Positions 8,563 to 19,714 of a stretch of DNA of 64,000 bases are shown piece after piece. This DNA is from Mycobacterium alsense (GTDB lineage: Bacteria; Actinomycetota; Actinomycetes; Mycobacteriales; Mycobacteriaceae). Positions within the stretch are counted from its first letter, which is position 1. Each line of letters begins with the position of its first letter. The DNA is taken from contig NZ_MVHD01000002.1 of the NCBI RefSeq assembly GCF_002086635.1, forward strand, positions 62,001-126,000, given 5' to 3'. Under the pieces are notes generated by a model. It had not been told where the DNA came from, did not search any database, and saw only the letters and a program-made list of their open reading frames with translations. The translations under genes were made by a program, and so were the position numbers.

Positions 8563-8613
8563 GCCGGCATCGGCAGCAGCGCACCGGTCAGCGCTGCTGC
8601 CGATGCTTCTTTG
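8563..8613 (+). terminator. Strong intrinsic terminator after fbpC
   Basis: A perfect 16-bp stem (8567-8582 with 8591-8606) with an 8-nt loop is followed by TTCTTT at 8607-8612. It lies 18 bp after the fbpC stop and just before the convergent mak stop, insulating both transcripts. Confidence 0.85.
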
Positions 8614-8625
8614 GCGCGCGGGACA

Positions 8626-9992
8626 TCAGGCGGCGACCAGCCGCGCGATCGAGCGCAGCGGGATCGGCAGCCAGCCGGGCCGGTGCCGCGCCTCGTAGCC
8701 GGCCTCGTAGACCGCCTTGTCGAGTTCGTAGGCGGCCAGCAGCTGCGCCGAATCCCGCGGGTCGATCCCCGACACCGCCGCGTAGCCGTCGCAGAACGCG
8801 GTGCAGTTGCGCTGGACCCATTCCCGGGCGCGCGCGGCCAGCTGTTTGTCCTGGTTCTTAGACGCCTGGTCGACCAGGGGCCCGTAGGCGGCGTACTCGA
8901 ACGAGCGCAAGACACCGGCCACGTCGCGCAACACCGAATCCGGCGCGCGCCGCTCGTCGAGCGGCTGGCCCGGTTCGCCCTCGAAGTCGATCAGCAGCCA
9001 GCTCTCCGGGGTCCGCAGCACCTGCCCCAGGTGCAGGTCGCCGTGCACCCGCTGCACCGTGACCGTCTCGCCGGCGAGCTTCTGGAAGCGCTCCTCGATG
9101 GTCGCCGCGTACTCCTCGAGCTCCGGAACCTTGGCGACGGTCGCCGCGAGGCGCGCGAGCACGCTGTCCACCGGGAAGGGGGCCTCCGCCGTGCCGAGGT
9201 GCTCGGCCAGCGTGGCGTGTACGGAGGCCACCGCCTCGCCCAGCCGGTTGGACTCCGCGGCGAAGTCGCCGCCGACCTCGTGGGCATACAGGTCGCCCTC
9301 GGCGAACAGGTCCCGGATGCTCGCGGTGGCCATGGCCCAGCCTTCGGCGGCATTCGATGCGAACTCGGTCACCATGCCCAGGGGCCACACCGCATCGGCG
9401 GAACCGTCGGGCCGGGTCATCTCGTAGGTGCCGAGCAGCCGGGCCACGTGCGGGTTGCCCGCGCGGGCGAGCACCCGGTTCAGCTCGATGTCGGGGTTGA
9501 TGCCGCTGCTGACCCGGCGGAACACCTTGAAGATGGCGTTCCGGTCAAAGATCACGCTGGTATTGCTCTGCTCGGCGTCGGAGACGTACGGCATCGCCTC
9601 GAGCGGCAGCTCGACGCCGGGTTCCTTGGCGAACGCCACCTCGGCCCCGGACGAGCCGCGCGCGGCCGAGGAGTCGAGCAGCGACAGCAGGTAGCGCGGG
9701 GCCTCGACGTCGAACAGGGCGTCGAAGCCGGTCCGGTCGTCCGCCGAGCCGATCGTGGCCACCGCGCTGTACTCCGAGACCGGCGCGGTGTCCCACCCGA
9801 CGATCACCTGGTAGCACTCCGACGACCCGTCGGCATAGTCGACGTCGACCAGCACCAGGTCGAGGTCCTCGCGCAGCGGGACGACGACGCCGGCCGCCGC
9901 GCTCGTCAGCTCCCGGTTGCGTCCGGCGTACCACCGTTGCTGTGGCAGCCACTCGGACCAAGGCAACTTGGCCGGCGACCCAGCTGGGACAG

Positions 9993-9996
<4 letters not shown>
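8626..9996 (-). CDS. mak: Maltokinase
   Basis: A 456-residue aminoglycoside-phosphotransferase-fold kinase that makes maltose-1-phosphate from maltose and ATP. That product is the donor for GlgE-dependent alpha-glucan synthesis. The N terminus [20 protein letters not shown] is the Mak-specific cap. The catalytic loop is [14 protein letters not shown], and the metal-binding Asp is in [12 protein letters not shown]. Its ATG overlaps the treS stop by 4 bp (ATGA at 9993-9996), so TreS and Mak are translationally coupled, as expected for proteins that form a complex. The Mtb neighbour Rv0128 is absent; mak abuts the fbpC terminator. Confidence 0.95.
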
Positions 9997-11768
<1,772 letters not shown>

Positions 11769-11888
11769 CAATTCCACGATGCCACGGGTACCCGAGGCGC
11801 GATACTCGGAATCACGCGCCTCGCCGGGGCTCCAACCACGCTGGGCCACAACCTAATCGGGCGGGAGCCGGACATGGTTCGGCGAAGG

Positions 11889-12929
11889 TCAGGCCGGGGG
11901 CCCGTCCGCCAGGGTCACGGTCGCGGTGCGGTCACCACCGGCCTTGGCGCGATAGTGCAGGGTGATGGTGTCCCCGGGGTGGTGCGGGACGAGCACGTCG
12001 GTCAGCGCGGTGGCCCCGTTGATGGGCACGTTGTCGACGCCGGTGATGACGTCGCCCGCGGAGATTCCGGCCGCGGCGGCCGGCCCGCTGCCGACCACGC
12101 GTTCGACCCGCGCGCCATTGCCGTTGGTGTCGGAAACACCCAAGCCGAGGAAGGCCGTCGGGCCGATGTGCACCGTGTTGGACGCGGCCCCGGACCGGAT
12201 CTGGTTGGCGACCGCCATCGCGTTGCCGATCGGGATGGCGAAGCCCTGCCCGCCGGACAGCTTGTAGTTGTCGGACGCGGCCGTGTTCACGCCGACCACC
12301 TGCCCGGCGCCGTTGACCAGCGGCCCGCCCGAGTCGCCGGGCCTGATCGCGGTGTCGGCCTGGATCAGGCCGCCCAGCGTCTCCTCGGCGCCGGTCAGGG
12401 TGTCCGTGGCCGAGACTGTCTGGTTGAGGGCGACGACCTTGCCGGCCACCGCGCTGGGCGTTCCGCCCTGACCGCCGGCGTTCCCCAGCGCGACGACGGG
12501 CTCGCCGACCCCCACGCCGCCGCCGATGTTGGCCGCGGGCAGCCCGGAGGCGCCGCGAAGCTGCAGGACCGCGACGTCCGCGGTGCGGTCATAACCGACG
12601 ACGTCGACGCCGTACGTCTGGCCGTTGCCGACGGCGAAGGCACTGATGTCGGTGGCACCGGAGATCACGTGGTTGTTGGTCAGCACGACGCCGGCCGGAT
12701 CGATCACGATGCCGGTACCGGCTCCGACGGCGTTGTTGTAACCGAATTTCGTGTTGATGTTGACCACCTGCGGCCCGACCTGACCCACGATCGCCGAGGG
12801 GTCCAGCGGCAGCGAAGGCCGCGCGGATGCCGGGGCTGGGGAGAAGCCCAGGCCCAGGCCCAGGCCGACCACGGCCAGCACGCTGACCAACCATGACCAC
12901 CAGACTGAGCGGTGGTGCCATTTGCCCAT
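11889..12929 (-). CDS. pepA: Secreted serine protease PepA (trypsin-like, PDZ)
   Basis: A 346-residue HtrA-like secreted protease corresponding to Mtb Rv0125 (PepA, the Mtb32A antigen). The order is a signal peptide (hydrophobic WLVSVLAVVGLGLGLGF, cleavage near SAR), a trypsin-like domain and a C-terminal PDZ domain. The triad is His in VLTNNHVISG, Asp in YDRTADVAVLQL and Ser in RPGDSGGPLVNG. PDZ carries FLGLGVSD and ISAGDVITGVD. The ATG at 12929 follows a near-perfect AGGAGGTGACGGG ribosome site. It probably heads the pepA-treS-mak transcript. PE_PGRS2, its upstream neighbour in Mtb, is not present. Confidence 0.95.
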   Translation of the reverse strand: MGKWHHRSVWWSWLVSVLAVVGLGLGLGFSPAPASARPSLPLDPSAIVGQVGPQVVNINTKFGYNNAVGAGTGIVIDPAGVVLTNNHVISGATDISAFAVGNGQTYGVDVVGYDRTADVAVLQLRGASGLPAANIGGGVGVGEPVVALGNAGGQGGTPSAVAGKVVALNQTVSATDTLTGAEETLGGLIQADTAIRPGDSGGPLVNGAGQVVGVNTAASDNYKLSGGQGFAIPIGNAMAVANQIRSGAASNTVHIGPTAFLGLGVSDTNGNGARVERVVGSGPAAAAGISAGDVITGVDNVPINGATALTDVLVPHHPGDTITLHYRAKAGGDRTATVTLADGPPA

Positions 12930-13042
12930 CCCGTCACCTCCTGCATCCCGATAAGAATCAGAATTCGCCCAGCCTCCGGGTCTGGGCGACACGACTTAGT
13001 CTGTATAACCGTAATGCAGGTTGCTATTCATAGGCTGACAGC

Positions 13043-13468
13043 GTGGGCGGATTCGACCCGAAAGTCAGGTTTTCGCGGTCCCCGGTAGCCCGGCTTGCCA
13101 CGAGCACGCCCGACGGCGCGCCGCACCTGGTGCCGGTGGTGTTCGCGGTCGGCCGCGGCCCGGACGGGGAGCATGACGTGATCTACACCGCCGTCGACGC
13201 GAAGCCCAAGACGACGCGGCGGCTGCGCCGCCTGGCCAACATCGAGAGCAACCCGCAGGTCAGCCTCCTCGTCGACGACTACGACGACGACTGGGCCCGG
13301 TTGTGGTGGGTCCGGGCCGACGGCCTCGCGGCGATCCATGCCGACCCCGAGGCGATGGAGGCCGGTTTGGCGTTGCTGCGCGCCAAATATCCCCAGTACC
13401 AATCGGTTTCGTTGAACGGTCCGCTCATCGCGGTCACCGTGCACCGCTGGTCCGCCTGGCACGCCTGA
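13043..13468 (+). CDS. F420-binding split-barrel (PPOX-class) protein, Rv0121c-like
   Basis: A 141-residue protein of the pyridoxamine-5'-phosphate-oxidase-like/FDOR fold. It starts at GTG 13043 with GGFDPKVRFSRSPVARLATS, followed by HLVPVVFAV and AVDAKPKTTRRLRRLANIESNPQVSLLVD, which forms the cofactor pocket. Family members of this length bind F420 or flavin; the physiological substrate is unknown. It lies directly upstream of fusA2, as Rv0121c does in Mtb. A 137-bp gap separates them, so they may have separate promoters. Confidence 0.87.
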   Translation: MGGFDPKVRFSRSPVARLATSTPDGAPHLVPVVFAVGRGPDGEHDVIYTAVDAKPKTTRRLRRLANIESNPQVSLLVDDYDDDWARLWWVRADGLAAIHADPEAMEAGLALLRAKYPQYQSVSLNGPLIAVTVHRWSAWHA

Positions 13469-13605
13469 CGGCGTCGCCCCGCCGCGGGCAATTGGCCGAC
13501 CGGTGGCCTTGTGTTGGGCGTCGGTTGGGGGAAAAGTTGCCTACGGGGTCGTGTGGTACAGAACACACCGCGCCGCGAAGCGACGTGCAGAACTGGAGGA
13601 AAGTC

Positions 13606-15768
13606 ATGGCGGACAAGGCGAACACTTCCCAGGGCGCGGGGGCCGCCCCCACCGTGAAATCCCCGGGCGATGTTCGCAATGTGGCGCTGGTGGGGCCTTC
13701 GAGCGGCGGCAAGACAACCCTGGTCGAGGCCTTGCTGGTCGCCGCCGGCGTGCTGACCCGCCCCGGCTCGGTCACCGAGGGCACCACGGTGTGCGACTAC
13801 GACGACGCGGAGATCCGGCAGCAGCGCTCCGTCGGGCTCGCCGTGGCGTCGCTGGCGCACGACGGCATCAAGGTCAACCTGGTGGACACGCCCGGGTACG
13901 CCGACTTCGTGGGCGAGTTGCGGGCCGGGCTGCGCGCCGCGGACTGCGCGCTGTTCGTGATCGCGGCGAACGAGGGAGTCGACGAGCCGACCAAGTCGCT
14001 GTGGCAGGAGTGCAGCCAGGTCGGCATGCCCCGCGCCGTGGTGATCACCAAGCTCGACCACGCCCGCGCGAACTACCAGGAGGCCCTGGCCGCCGCCCAG
14101 GACGCCTTCGGCGACAAGGTGCTTCCGCTTTACCTGCCGACCTCCCAGAACAACTGCGCCGGCCTGATCGGGTTGCTGTCGCAGAAACGCTACGAGTACA
14201 GCGACGGCAAGCGGACCGTGAGCGAGCCGGACCCCGCCGATGCCGACCGCATCGAGGAGGCGCGCGGCGCCCTGATCGAGGGAATCATCGAGGAGTCCGA
14301 GGACGAGTCGCTCATGGACCGCTACCTCGGCGGGGAGTCCATCGACGAGTCGGCGCTCATCGAGGACCTGGAGCGCGCCGTCGCCCGGGCGTCGTTCTTC
14401 CCGGTTATCCCGGTGTGCAGCGGCACCGGCGTCGGCACCCTGGAATTGCTCGAGGTCGCCACCCGCGGATTCCCGTCGCCGATGGAACACCCGCTGCCGG
14501 AAGTGTTCACGCCGACGGGGGCCACGCACGCGAAGCTGCCCTGCGACGCCGACGGCCCATTGCTCGCGGAGGTGGTGAAGACGACGTCGGACCCCTACGT
14601 CGGCAGGGTCAGCCTGGTCCGCGTGTTCTCCGGGACCATCAGGCCCGACACGACGGTTCACGTGTCGGGCCATTTTGCGTCGTTTTTCGGCGCAAGCTCG
14701 AATGGCAGCGGGCATTCGCACCCCGACCACGACGAGGACGAACGCGTCGGCGTCCTGTCCTTCCCGCTCGGCAAGCAGCAGCGCCCCGCCGCGGCCGTGG
14801 TGGCGGGCGACATCTGCGCGATCGGCAAGCTCAGCCGCGCCGAGACCGGCGACACGCTGTCGGACAAGTCCGAGCCGCTGGTGCTCAAGCCCTGGACGAT
14901 GCCCGAACCGCTGCTGCCGGTGGCCATCCAGGCGCACGCCAAGACCGACGAGGACAAGCTGTCGGCCGGGCTGGCGCGGCTGGCCGCCGAGGATCCGACG
15001 CTGCGCATCGAGCAGAACCAGGAGACGCACCAGATCGTGCTGTGGTGCATGGGTGAGGCGCACGCCGGCGTCGTGCTCGACTCGCTGGCCAACCGCTACG
15101 GCGTCACCGTGGACACGGTCGAACTGCGGGTCCCGCTGCGAGAAACCTTCGGCGGCAAGGCGAAAGGGCACGGCCGCCACATCAAGCAGTCCGGTGGGCA
15201 CGGGCAGTACGGGGTCTGCGACATCGAGGTGGAGCCGCTGCCGGAGGGCTCGGGTTTCGAGTTCGTCGACAAGGTGGTCGGCGGGGCGGTGCCGCGCCAG
15301 TTCATCCCGAGCGTGGAGAAGGGCGTCCGCGCGCAGATGGAAAAGGGCGTCCACGCCGGCTATCCCGTCGTCGACATCCGCGTCACCCTGCTCGACGGCA
15401 AGGCCCACAGCGTGGACTCGTCGGACTTCGCGTTCCAGGCCGCGGGCGCGCTGGCGTTGCGGGAGGCGGCGGCGGCGACCAAGGTGTGCCTGCTCGAGCC
15501 GATCGACGAGATCTCGGTGCTGGTGCCCGACGACTACGTCGGCGCGGTGATGGGCGACCTGTCGGGGCGGCGCGGCCGCGTGCTCGGCACCGACACCGTC
15601 GGCAACGACCGCACGGTGGTCAAGGCCGAGGTGCCGCAGGTCGAGCTGACGCGCTACGCGATCGACCTGCGCTCGCTCTCTCATGGGGCCGCCTCGTTCA
15701 CGCGTTCGTTCGTGCGCTACGAGCCCATGCCGGAGTCCGCGGCCGCCCGGGTGAAAACCACGGCGTGA
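13606..15768 (+). CDS. fusA2: Elongation factor G-like translational GTPase FusA2
   Basis: A 720-residue EF-G paralogue (Mtb Rv0120c-like). G1 is GPSSGGKTTLVEALL, G3 is VDTPGYADFVGEL and G4 is TKLDHAR rather than the canonical NKxD. EF-G domains II-V follow, with YGVCDIEVEPLPEG typical of domain IV/V. It is not the housekeeping EF-G; EF-G2 types have weak or specialised activity, and a role in stress or ribosome quality is inference. ATG 13606 is chosen because GGAGGA lies 5 bp upstream and the G1 motif falls near residue 30. Its stop overlaps the next start. Confidence 0.94.
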   Translation: MADKANTSQGAGAAPTVKSPGDVRNVALVGPSSGGKTTLVEALLVAAGVLTRPGSVTEGTTVCDYDDAEIRQQRSVGLAVASLAHDGIKVNLVDTPGYADFVGELRAGLRAADCALFVIAANEGVDEPTKSLWQECSQVGMPRAVVITKLDHARANYQEALAAAQDAFGDKVLPLYLPTSQNNCAGLIGLLSQKRYEYSDGKRTVSEPDPADADRIEEARGALIEGIIEESEDESLMDRYLGGESIDESALIEDLERAVARASFFPVIPVCSGTGVGTLELLEVATRGFPSPMEHPLPEVFTPTGATHAKLPCDADGPLLAEVVKTTSDPYVGRVSLVRVFSGTIRPDTTVHVSGHFASFFGASSNGSGHSHPDHDEDERVGVLSFPLGKQQRPAAAVVAGDICAIGKLSRAETGDTLSDKSEPLVLKPWTMPEPLLPVAIQAHAKTDEDKLSAGLARLAAEDPTLRIEQNQETHQIVLWCMGEAHAGVVLDSLANRYGVTVDTVELRVPLRETFGGKAKGHGRHIKQSGGHGQYGVCDIEVEPLPEGSGFEFVDKVVGGAVPRQFIPSVEKGVRAQMEKGVHAGYPVVDIRVTLLDGKAHSVDSSDFAFQAAGALALREAAAATKVCLLEPIDEISVLVPDDYVGAVMGDLSGRRGRVLGTDTVGNDRTVVKAEVPQVELTRYAIDLRSLSHGAASFTRSFVRYEPMPESAAARVKTTA

Positions 15769-16262
15769 CAGCGTATTTGCGGATGTCGACGTTCCACGGG
15801 CTGCCCGCGCACATCCTGCTCAACCATTTCGTCGTGGCCCTGGCGCCGCTCACGGCGGTGCTGGCGATCCTGTGCGCGCTGTGGCCCGCGGCGCGACGAC
15901 GGCTGATCTGGCTGGTACTGCTGCTGGCCGTGGGGACCCTGGTCCTGGTCCCCTTGACCACCAGCTCGGGTGCGTGGCTGGCGGATCGCGTCGGCCCGGC
16001 ACCGCCGGTCCTGGCGGAGCACGAGCGACTCGGCGCGACCCTCGTCTACATGGTGGCGGCCCTGGTGGCGACGGTGACGCTGCTGGCCGCCGTGCACCTG
16101 CGCCAGGCGGCGGGGCGGACCGTGAAATTCGCCGCGCACGCGGTGGTCGGCGTGCTGGTGATCGGCGCCGCGGTGGCCACCCTGGTGCAGACCTACCGCA
16201 TCGGCGATTCGGGCGCGCGGGCGGCGTGGGGCAACGTCACCGCGTCGGCCGCTCAGCCCTGA
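15765..16262 (+). CDS. DUF2231-like membrane protein coupled to fusA2
   Basis: A 165-residue protein with four hydrophobic segments. The FHGLPAHILLNHFVVALAPL motif and the later LAEHERLGATLVYMVAAL match the DUF2231 pattern of His-containing four-helix membrane proteins. The GTG at 15765 overlaps the fusA2 TGA (GTGA), indicating translational coupling; ATG 15783 is an alternative. Some DUF2231-type proteins may bind haem through the paired His, but function here is unknown. Its 3' end overlaps the convergent fadD7 by 10 bp. I recall no equivalent between fusA2 and fadD7 in Mtb. Confidence 0.8.
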   Translation: MTAYLRMSTFHGLPAHILLNHFVVALAPLTAVLAILCALWPAARRRLIWLVLLLAVGTLVLVPLTTSSGAWLADRVGPAPPVLAEHERLGATLVYMVAALVATVTLLAAVHLRQAAGRTVKFAAHAVVGVLVIGAAVATLVQTYRIGDSGARAAWGNVTASAAQP

Positions 16263-17815
16263 CGGCCGAACCGCTCGGCAACGGCGCGCCGGTCGAGCGA
16301 GCCCTTCGCGGTGTGCGGCAGCTCGCCGGCCTCGACGACGGTGGCCGGCACCTCGAAGGGGGCCAGGCGCTCGCGGCAGAACTCCGCGAGCTCGGCCGGC
16401 GTCGGCGCCGGTGACTCGCGCGGCACGATCGCCGCCGCCACCGCCTCCCCGTACATCTCGTCCGGCCGGCCGAACACGGCCGCCTCCGCGACGTTGGGGT
16501 GGCCGGCCAGCACGCCCTCGACACGCTCCGGCGAAATCTTCTCGCCGCCGCGGTTGATCAGTTCCTTGATCCGGCCGCGGATGCTCAGCTCCCCGGCCGG
16601 CGACACCGATCCCAGGTCGCCGGTGCGCAGCCACCCGTCGGAGAAGTTGGCGGCGGTGATGGCCGGGTCGCCGAGGTAGCCGCGCACGACGGTCGGGCCG
16701 CGCAACCAGACCTCCCCGACGCTTTCCGCGGGCAGGGGTTGCCCGTCGGTACCGGCGATCCGGATTTCCGGCCCGGTCGAGCGGCCCACGAGACCCGTTG
16801 CGACGGCGGTGTTTTCGGCCGCCACGACCCCCGTCGTGGCCACCTGGTGGGTCGCCTCCGTCATCCCGAAGGCGCACACCACCGGCGCCGCAAACGTTTC
16901 GTGCAGCGCCTGGGCCGCCTCCGGGGTGAGCGGTGCGCTGCAGCTGCGGATGAAGCGCAGCGCGGCCTTCGTCCGCGGGCGCTCGGTCCGGGTGCGTTCC
17001 AGCAGGATCTGGTGAATCGTCGGGACCGCCGTGTACCAGGTGGCGCCGACGGCGTCGACGTCGTCCCAGAACGTGTGCGCGGAGAACCGGCCCCGCGCCG
17101 GCAGCAGCACCGTCCCCCCGGACGCCAGCGTCGACAGCAGCGAAGCGACCAGGCCGTGGCCGTGGTAGAGCGGCATCACGGCGACCGTCGCGTCCGCGGG
17201 TCCCAGCCCGTAGCCGGCGACGATCGCCCGTACCGAGGTGGCGATGTTGCCGTGGGTCCAGGGCACCATCTTCGGCATGCCGGTGGTGCCGCCGGTGAAC
17301 ATGATCATGGCGTCGTCGTCGCGCAGCCCCTCGGGCACCGACACGTCGCCCTGCGGGGGCGTGGCCGCGTCGAGGCGCACCCCGATCGCGGCCGGCTCGG
17401 CGCCGACCGTCACCGCGACCGGCCAGCAGGCCGGCTCGGGCGTGTCGTCGGGGCCGGCGGCGTCGACCAGCACCGCCCGCGCCCCCGCGGTCGCGCTTCG
17501 CGTGCGCCGCTCGCCGGCCGGCAGCGCCGGGTCCAGCGGGACCACGACCAACCCGGCCCGCGAGGCCCCCAACAGGGCGACGACGAATTCGGCGTTGCTG
17601 GCCGCGCGCAGCGCGACCCGGTCCCCGGGTCGCAGGCCCGCCCGCTCCAGCTGCCCGGCCAGGTCGTCGACGAGGCGGACCAGGTCGCGGTAGCTGAGCC
17701 CGATGCGGTCGGAGGTGACGACCAAGGCCGGCGCGTCCGGCCGGTCCTTCGCCGCCGCCACGAGCAGGTCCGCGATGCGCGGGGTTTCTTCGGCCGTGCC
17801 GGTCGCCATCGCCAT
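16253..17815 (-). CDS. fadD7: Fatty-acid/acyl-CoA synthetase (ANL superfamily)
   Basis: A 520-residue adenylate-forming enzyme, named by synteny with Mtb Rv0119. The phosphate loop is MIMFTGGTTGMPKMVPWTHGN; A5 is CAFGMTEATHQ; A7 is GWLRTGDLGSV; A8 is RIKELINRGGEKISPERVE; and the catalytic Lys is in HTAKGSLDRR. It would activate a carboxylic acid to acyl-AMP and then acyl-CoA. Plant homologues of this subgroup make oxalyl-CoA. The divergent oxalyl-CoA decarboxylase gene next door makes oxalate the most attractive substrate, though this is inference. The start could also be the ATG two codons later. Confidence 0.92.
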   Translation of the reverse strand: MAMATGTAEETPRIADLLVAAAKDRPDAPALVVTSDRIGLSYRDLVRLVDDLAGQLERAGLRPGDRVALRAASNAEFVVALLGASRAGLVVVPLDPALPAGERRTRSATAGARAVLVDAAGPDDTPEPACWPVAVTVGAEPAAIGVRLDAATPPQGDVSVPEGLRDDDAMIMFTGGTTGMPKMVPWTHGNIATSVRAIVAGYGLGPADATVAVMPLYHGHGLVASLLSTLASGGTVLLPARGRFSAHTFWDDVDAVGATWYTAVPTIHQILLERTRTERPRTKAALRFIRSCSAPLTPEAAQALHETFAAPVVCAFGMTEATHQVATTGVVAAENTAVATGLVGRSTGPEIRIAGTDGQPLPAESVGEVWLRGPTVVRGYLGDPAITAANFSDGWLRTGDLGSVSPAGELSIRGRIKELINRGGEKISPERVEGVLAGHPNVAEAAVFGRPDEMYGEAVAAAIVPRESPAPTPAELAEFCRERLAPFEVPATVVEAGELPHTAKGSLDRRAVAERFGRQG

Positions 17816-17916
17816 GCCCTTCCCGTCGGGTGTACTCGTCCGCCACCGAGCCTGCCGTACGCGGCGCCGTACCGCTAAGTCGTGTTGACTGGCACTACTA
17901 CACGAGGAGTCGCCAC

Positions 17917-19602
17917 ATGACCAAACGTCTGACCGACGGCTTCCACCTCGTCGTGGATGCCCTCAAGGCCAACGACGTCGCCACCATCTACGGCATCGTG
18001 GGCATCCCGATCACCGATCTCGCGCGCACCGCGCAGGCGTCGGGGATCCGCTTCATCGGCTTTCGGCAGGAGGCCTCGGCCGGCAACGCGGCGGCCGCCG
18101 CCGGGTTCCTGACGCGGCGCCCGGGTGTGTGCCTGACGACGTCCGGGCCCGGCTTTCTCAACGGGCTGCCCGCGCTGGCCAACGCCACGACGAACTGCTT
18201 CCCGATGATCCAGATCTCGGGTTCGAGCGACCGGGCGATGGTGGACCTGCGGCGCGGCGACTATCAGGATCTCGACCAGCTCGCCGCCGCAACGCCTTTC
18301 GCGAAGGCCGCGTATCGGATCGGCCGGGCCGAGGACATCGGGCTCGGAGTGGCGCGGGCGATCCGCACCGCGGTCTCCGGCCGCCCGGGCGGCGTCTACC
18401 TCGACATCCCCGGCGACGTGCTGGGCCAGACCCTGGACGCGTCGGCCTCGGACGACACCATTTGGCGCGTGGTCGAGCCGGCCCCGCGGCAGCTGCCGTC
18501 CCCGGACGCGATCGACCGCGCGCTGGACCTGCTGGGGCGGGCGCGGCGCCCGCTGGTCGTGCTGGGCAAGGGCGCCGCATATGCTCGGGCAGACGACGCG
18601 ATCCGGAAGTTCGTGGAGGACACCGGGATTCCGTTCCTGCCGATGTCGATGGCCAAGGGTCTGCTGCCGGACTCCCATCCGCAGTCGGTCGCGGCCGCCC
18701 GCTCGCTGGCCATTGCGCGCACCGACGCGGTCCTGCTGATCGGGGCGCGGCTGAATTGGCTGCTCGGCCACGGGGAATCGCCCCAGTGGTCGGCCGACGC
18801 CAAGTTCGTGCAGGTCGACATCGAGGCGTCCGAATTCGACAGCAACCGTCCCATCGCCGCGCCGCTGGCCGGCGACATCGGGTCGGTGATGTCGGCGCTG
18901 AGTGACGCGCTGGCCGCCCACCCGATCGCCGTGCCCGCGGAGTGGACGAGGGAGCTGGCCGATCGGCGGGCCCGCAACGACGCCAAGATGCGCGCGCGCC
19001 TGGCCGAAGACCCCCGGCCCATGCGGTTCTACAACGCGCTGGGCGCCATTCGGTCTGTGCTGCAAGACAACCCGGGGACCTATGTGGTCAACGAGGGGGC
19101 CAACGCGCTGGACCTGACCCGCAACGTCCTGGACATGGAGCTTCCGCGACACCGGCTCGACACGGGAACCTGGGGCGTGATGGGCATCGGCATGGGATAC
19201 GCCATCGGCGCCGCGGTGGAGACCGGCGATCCCGTCGTCGCCATCGAGGGCGACAGCGCGTTCGGCTTTTCGGGCATGGAGGTCGAGACGCTCTGCCGCT
19301 ACCGGCTGCCGGTGACCGTCGTCATCCTCAACAACGGCGGCGTGTACCGCGGCGACGAGAAGGCCGCCGGTGACGATCCCGCGCCGACGGCGCTGAGTGG
19401 GCACGCGCGTCACGAGCTGATCGCGGAGGCGTTCGGCGGCAAGGGATACCGCGTCACCACGCCGTCGGAGCTGCGCAGGGCGCTGGCCGAGGCGATCGCG
19501 TCCAACGGGCCGTCCGTCATCGACTGCGAACTGGACCCGTCGGCCGGCGTGGAAAGCGGTCATCTGGCCAGTCGCAACCCGGCCGGCGCGGCCGCGCCGT
19601 AG
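17917..19602 (+). CDS. oxcA: Oxalyl-CoA decarboxylase (ThDP-dependent)
   Basis: A 561-residue thiamine-diphosphate enzyme (Mtb Rv0118c-like) converting oxalyl-CoA to formyl-CoA and CO2. The N-terminal PYR domain has the activating Glu in GFRQEASAGNAAAAAGF. The central domain follows, and the C-terminal PP domain carries GDSAFGFSGMEVETLCRYRL with ILNN completing the Mg-ThDP motif. The ATG at 17917 follows GAGGAG. It diverges from fadD7, which may supply oxalyl-CoA, across a 101-bp gap. The LysR gene oxyS that lies beside oxcA in Mtb is missing here. Confidence 0.94.
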   Translation: MTKRLTDGFHLVVDALKANDVATIYGIVGIPITDLARTAQASGIRFIGFRQEASAGNAAAAAGFLTRRPGVCLTTSGPGFLNGLPALANATTNCFPMIQISGSSDRAMVDLRRGDYQDLDQLAAATPFAKAAYRIGRAEDIGLGVARAIRTAVSGRPGGVYLDIPGDVLGQTLDASASDDTIWRVVEPAPRQLPSPDAIDRALDLLGRARRPLVVLGKGAAYARADDAIRKFVEDTGIPFLPMSMAKGLLPDSHPQSVAAARSLAIARTDAVLLIGARLNWLLGHGESPQWSADAKFVQVDIEASEFDSNRPIAAPLAGDIGSVMSALSDALAAHPIAVPAEWTRELADRRARNDAKMRARLAEDPRPMRFYNALGAIRSVLQDNPGTYVVNEGANALDLTRNVLDMELPRHRLDTGTWGVMGIGMGYAIGAAVETGDPVVAIEGDSAFGFSGMEVETLCRYRLPVTVVILNNGGVYRGDEKAAGDDPAPTALSGHARHELIAEAFGGKGYRVTTPSELRRALAEAIASNGPSVIDCELDPSAGVESGHLASRNPAGAAAP

Positions 19603-19669
19603 CGGCCGTCGATGTCGGTCCAGCGAACACGCAAATGTTTGCTGGAAAACGCGGTGGACGGGCAGCCAG

Positions 19670-19675
19670 TAGAAT
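19670..19675 (+). promoter_or_regulatory. Candidate -10 element upstream of ldtA
   Basis: TAGAAT at 19670-19675 matches the housekeeping mycobacterial -10 well. No good -35 is seen at the right distance. The start point would fall at or near GTG 19682. Confidence 0.35.
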
Positions 19676-19714
19676 ATCGTTGTGTCCGTTGAACCATCCC
19701 GAAGGATGAACGCC

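Noticed and set aside
13537..13562. TTGCCT and TACAGA as a promoter for fusA2
   Set aside because: The spacer is only 14 bp, too short for a functional -35/-10 pair.
13279..15684. 801-codon minus-strand frame opposite fusA2
   Set aside because: Antisense to a clear EF-G homologue.
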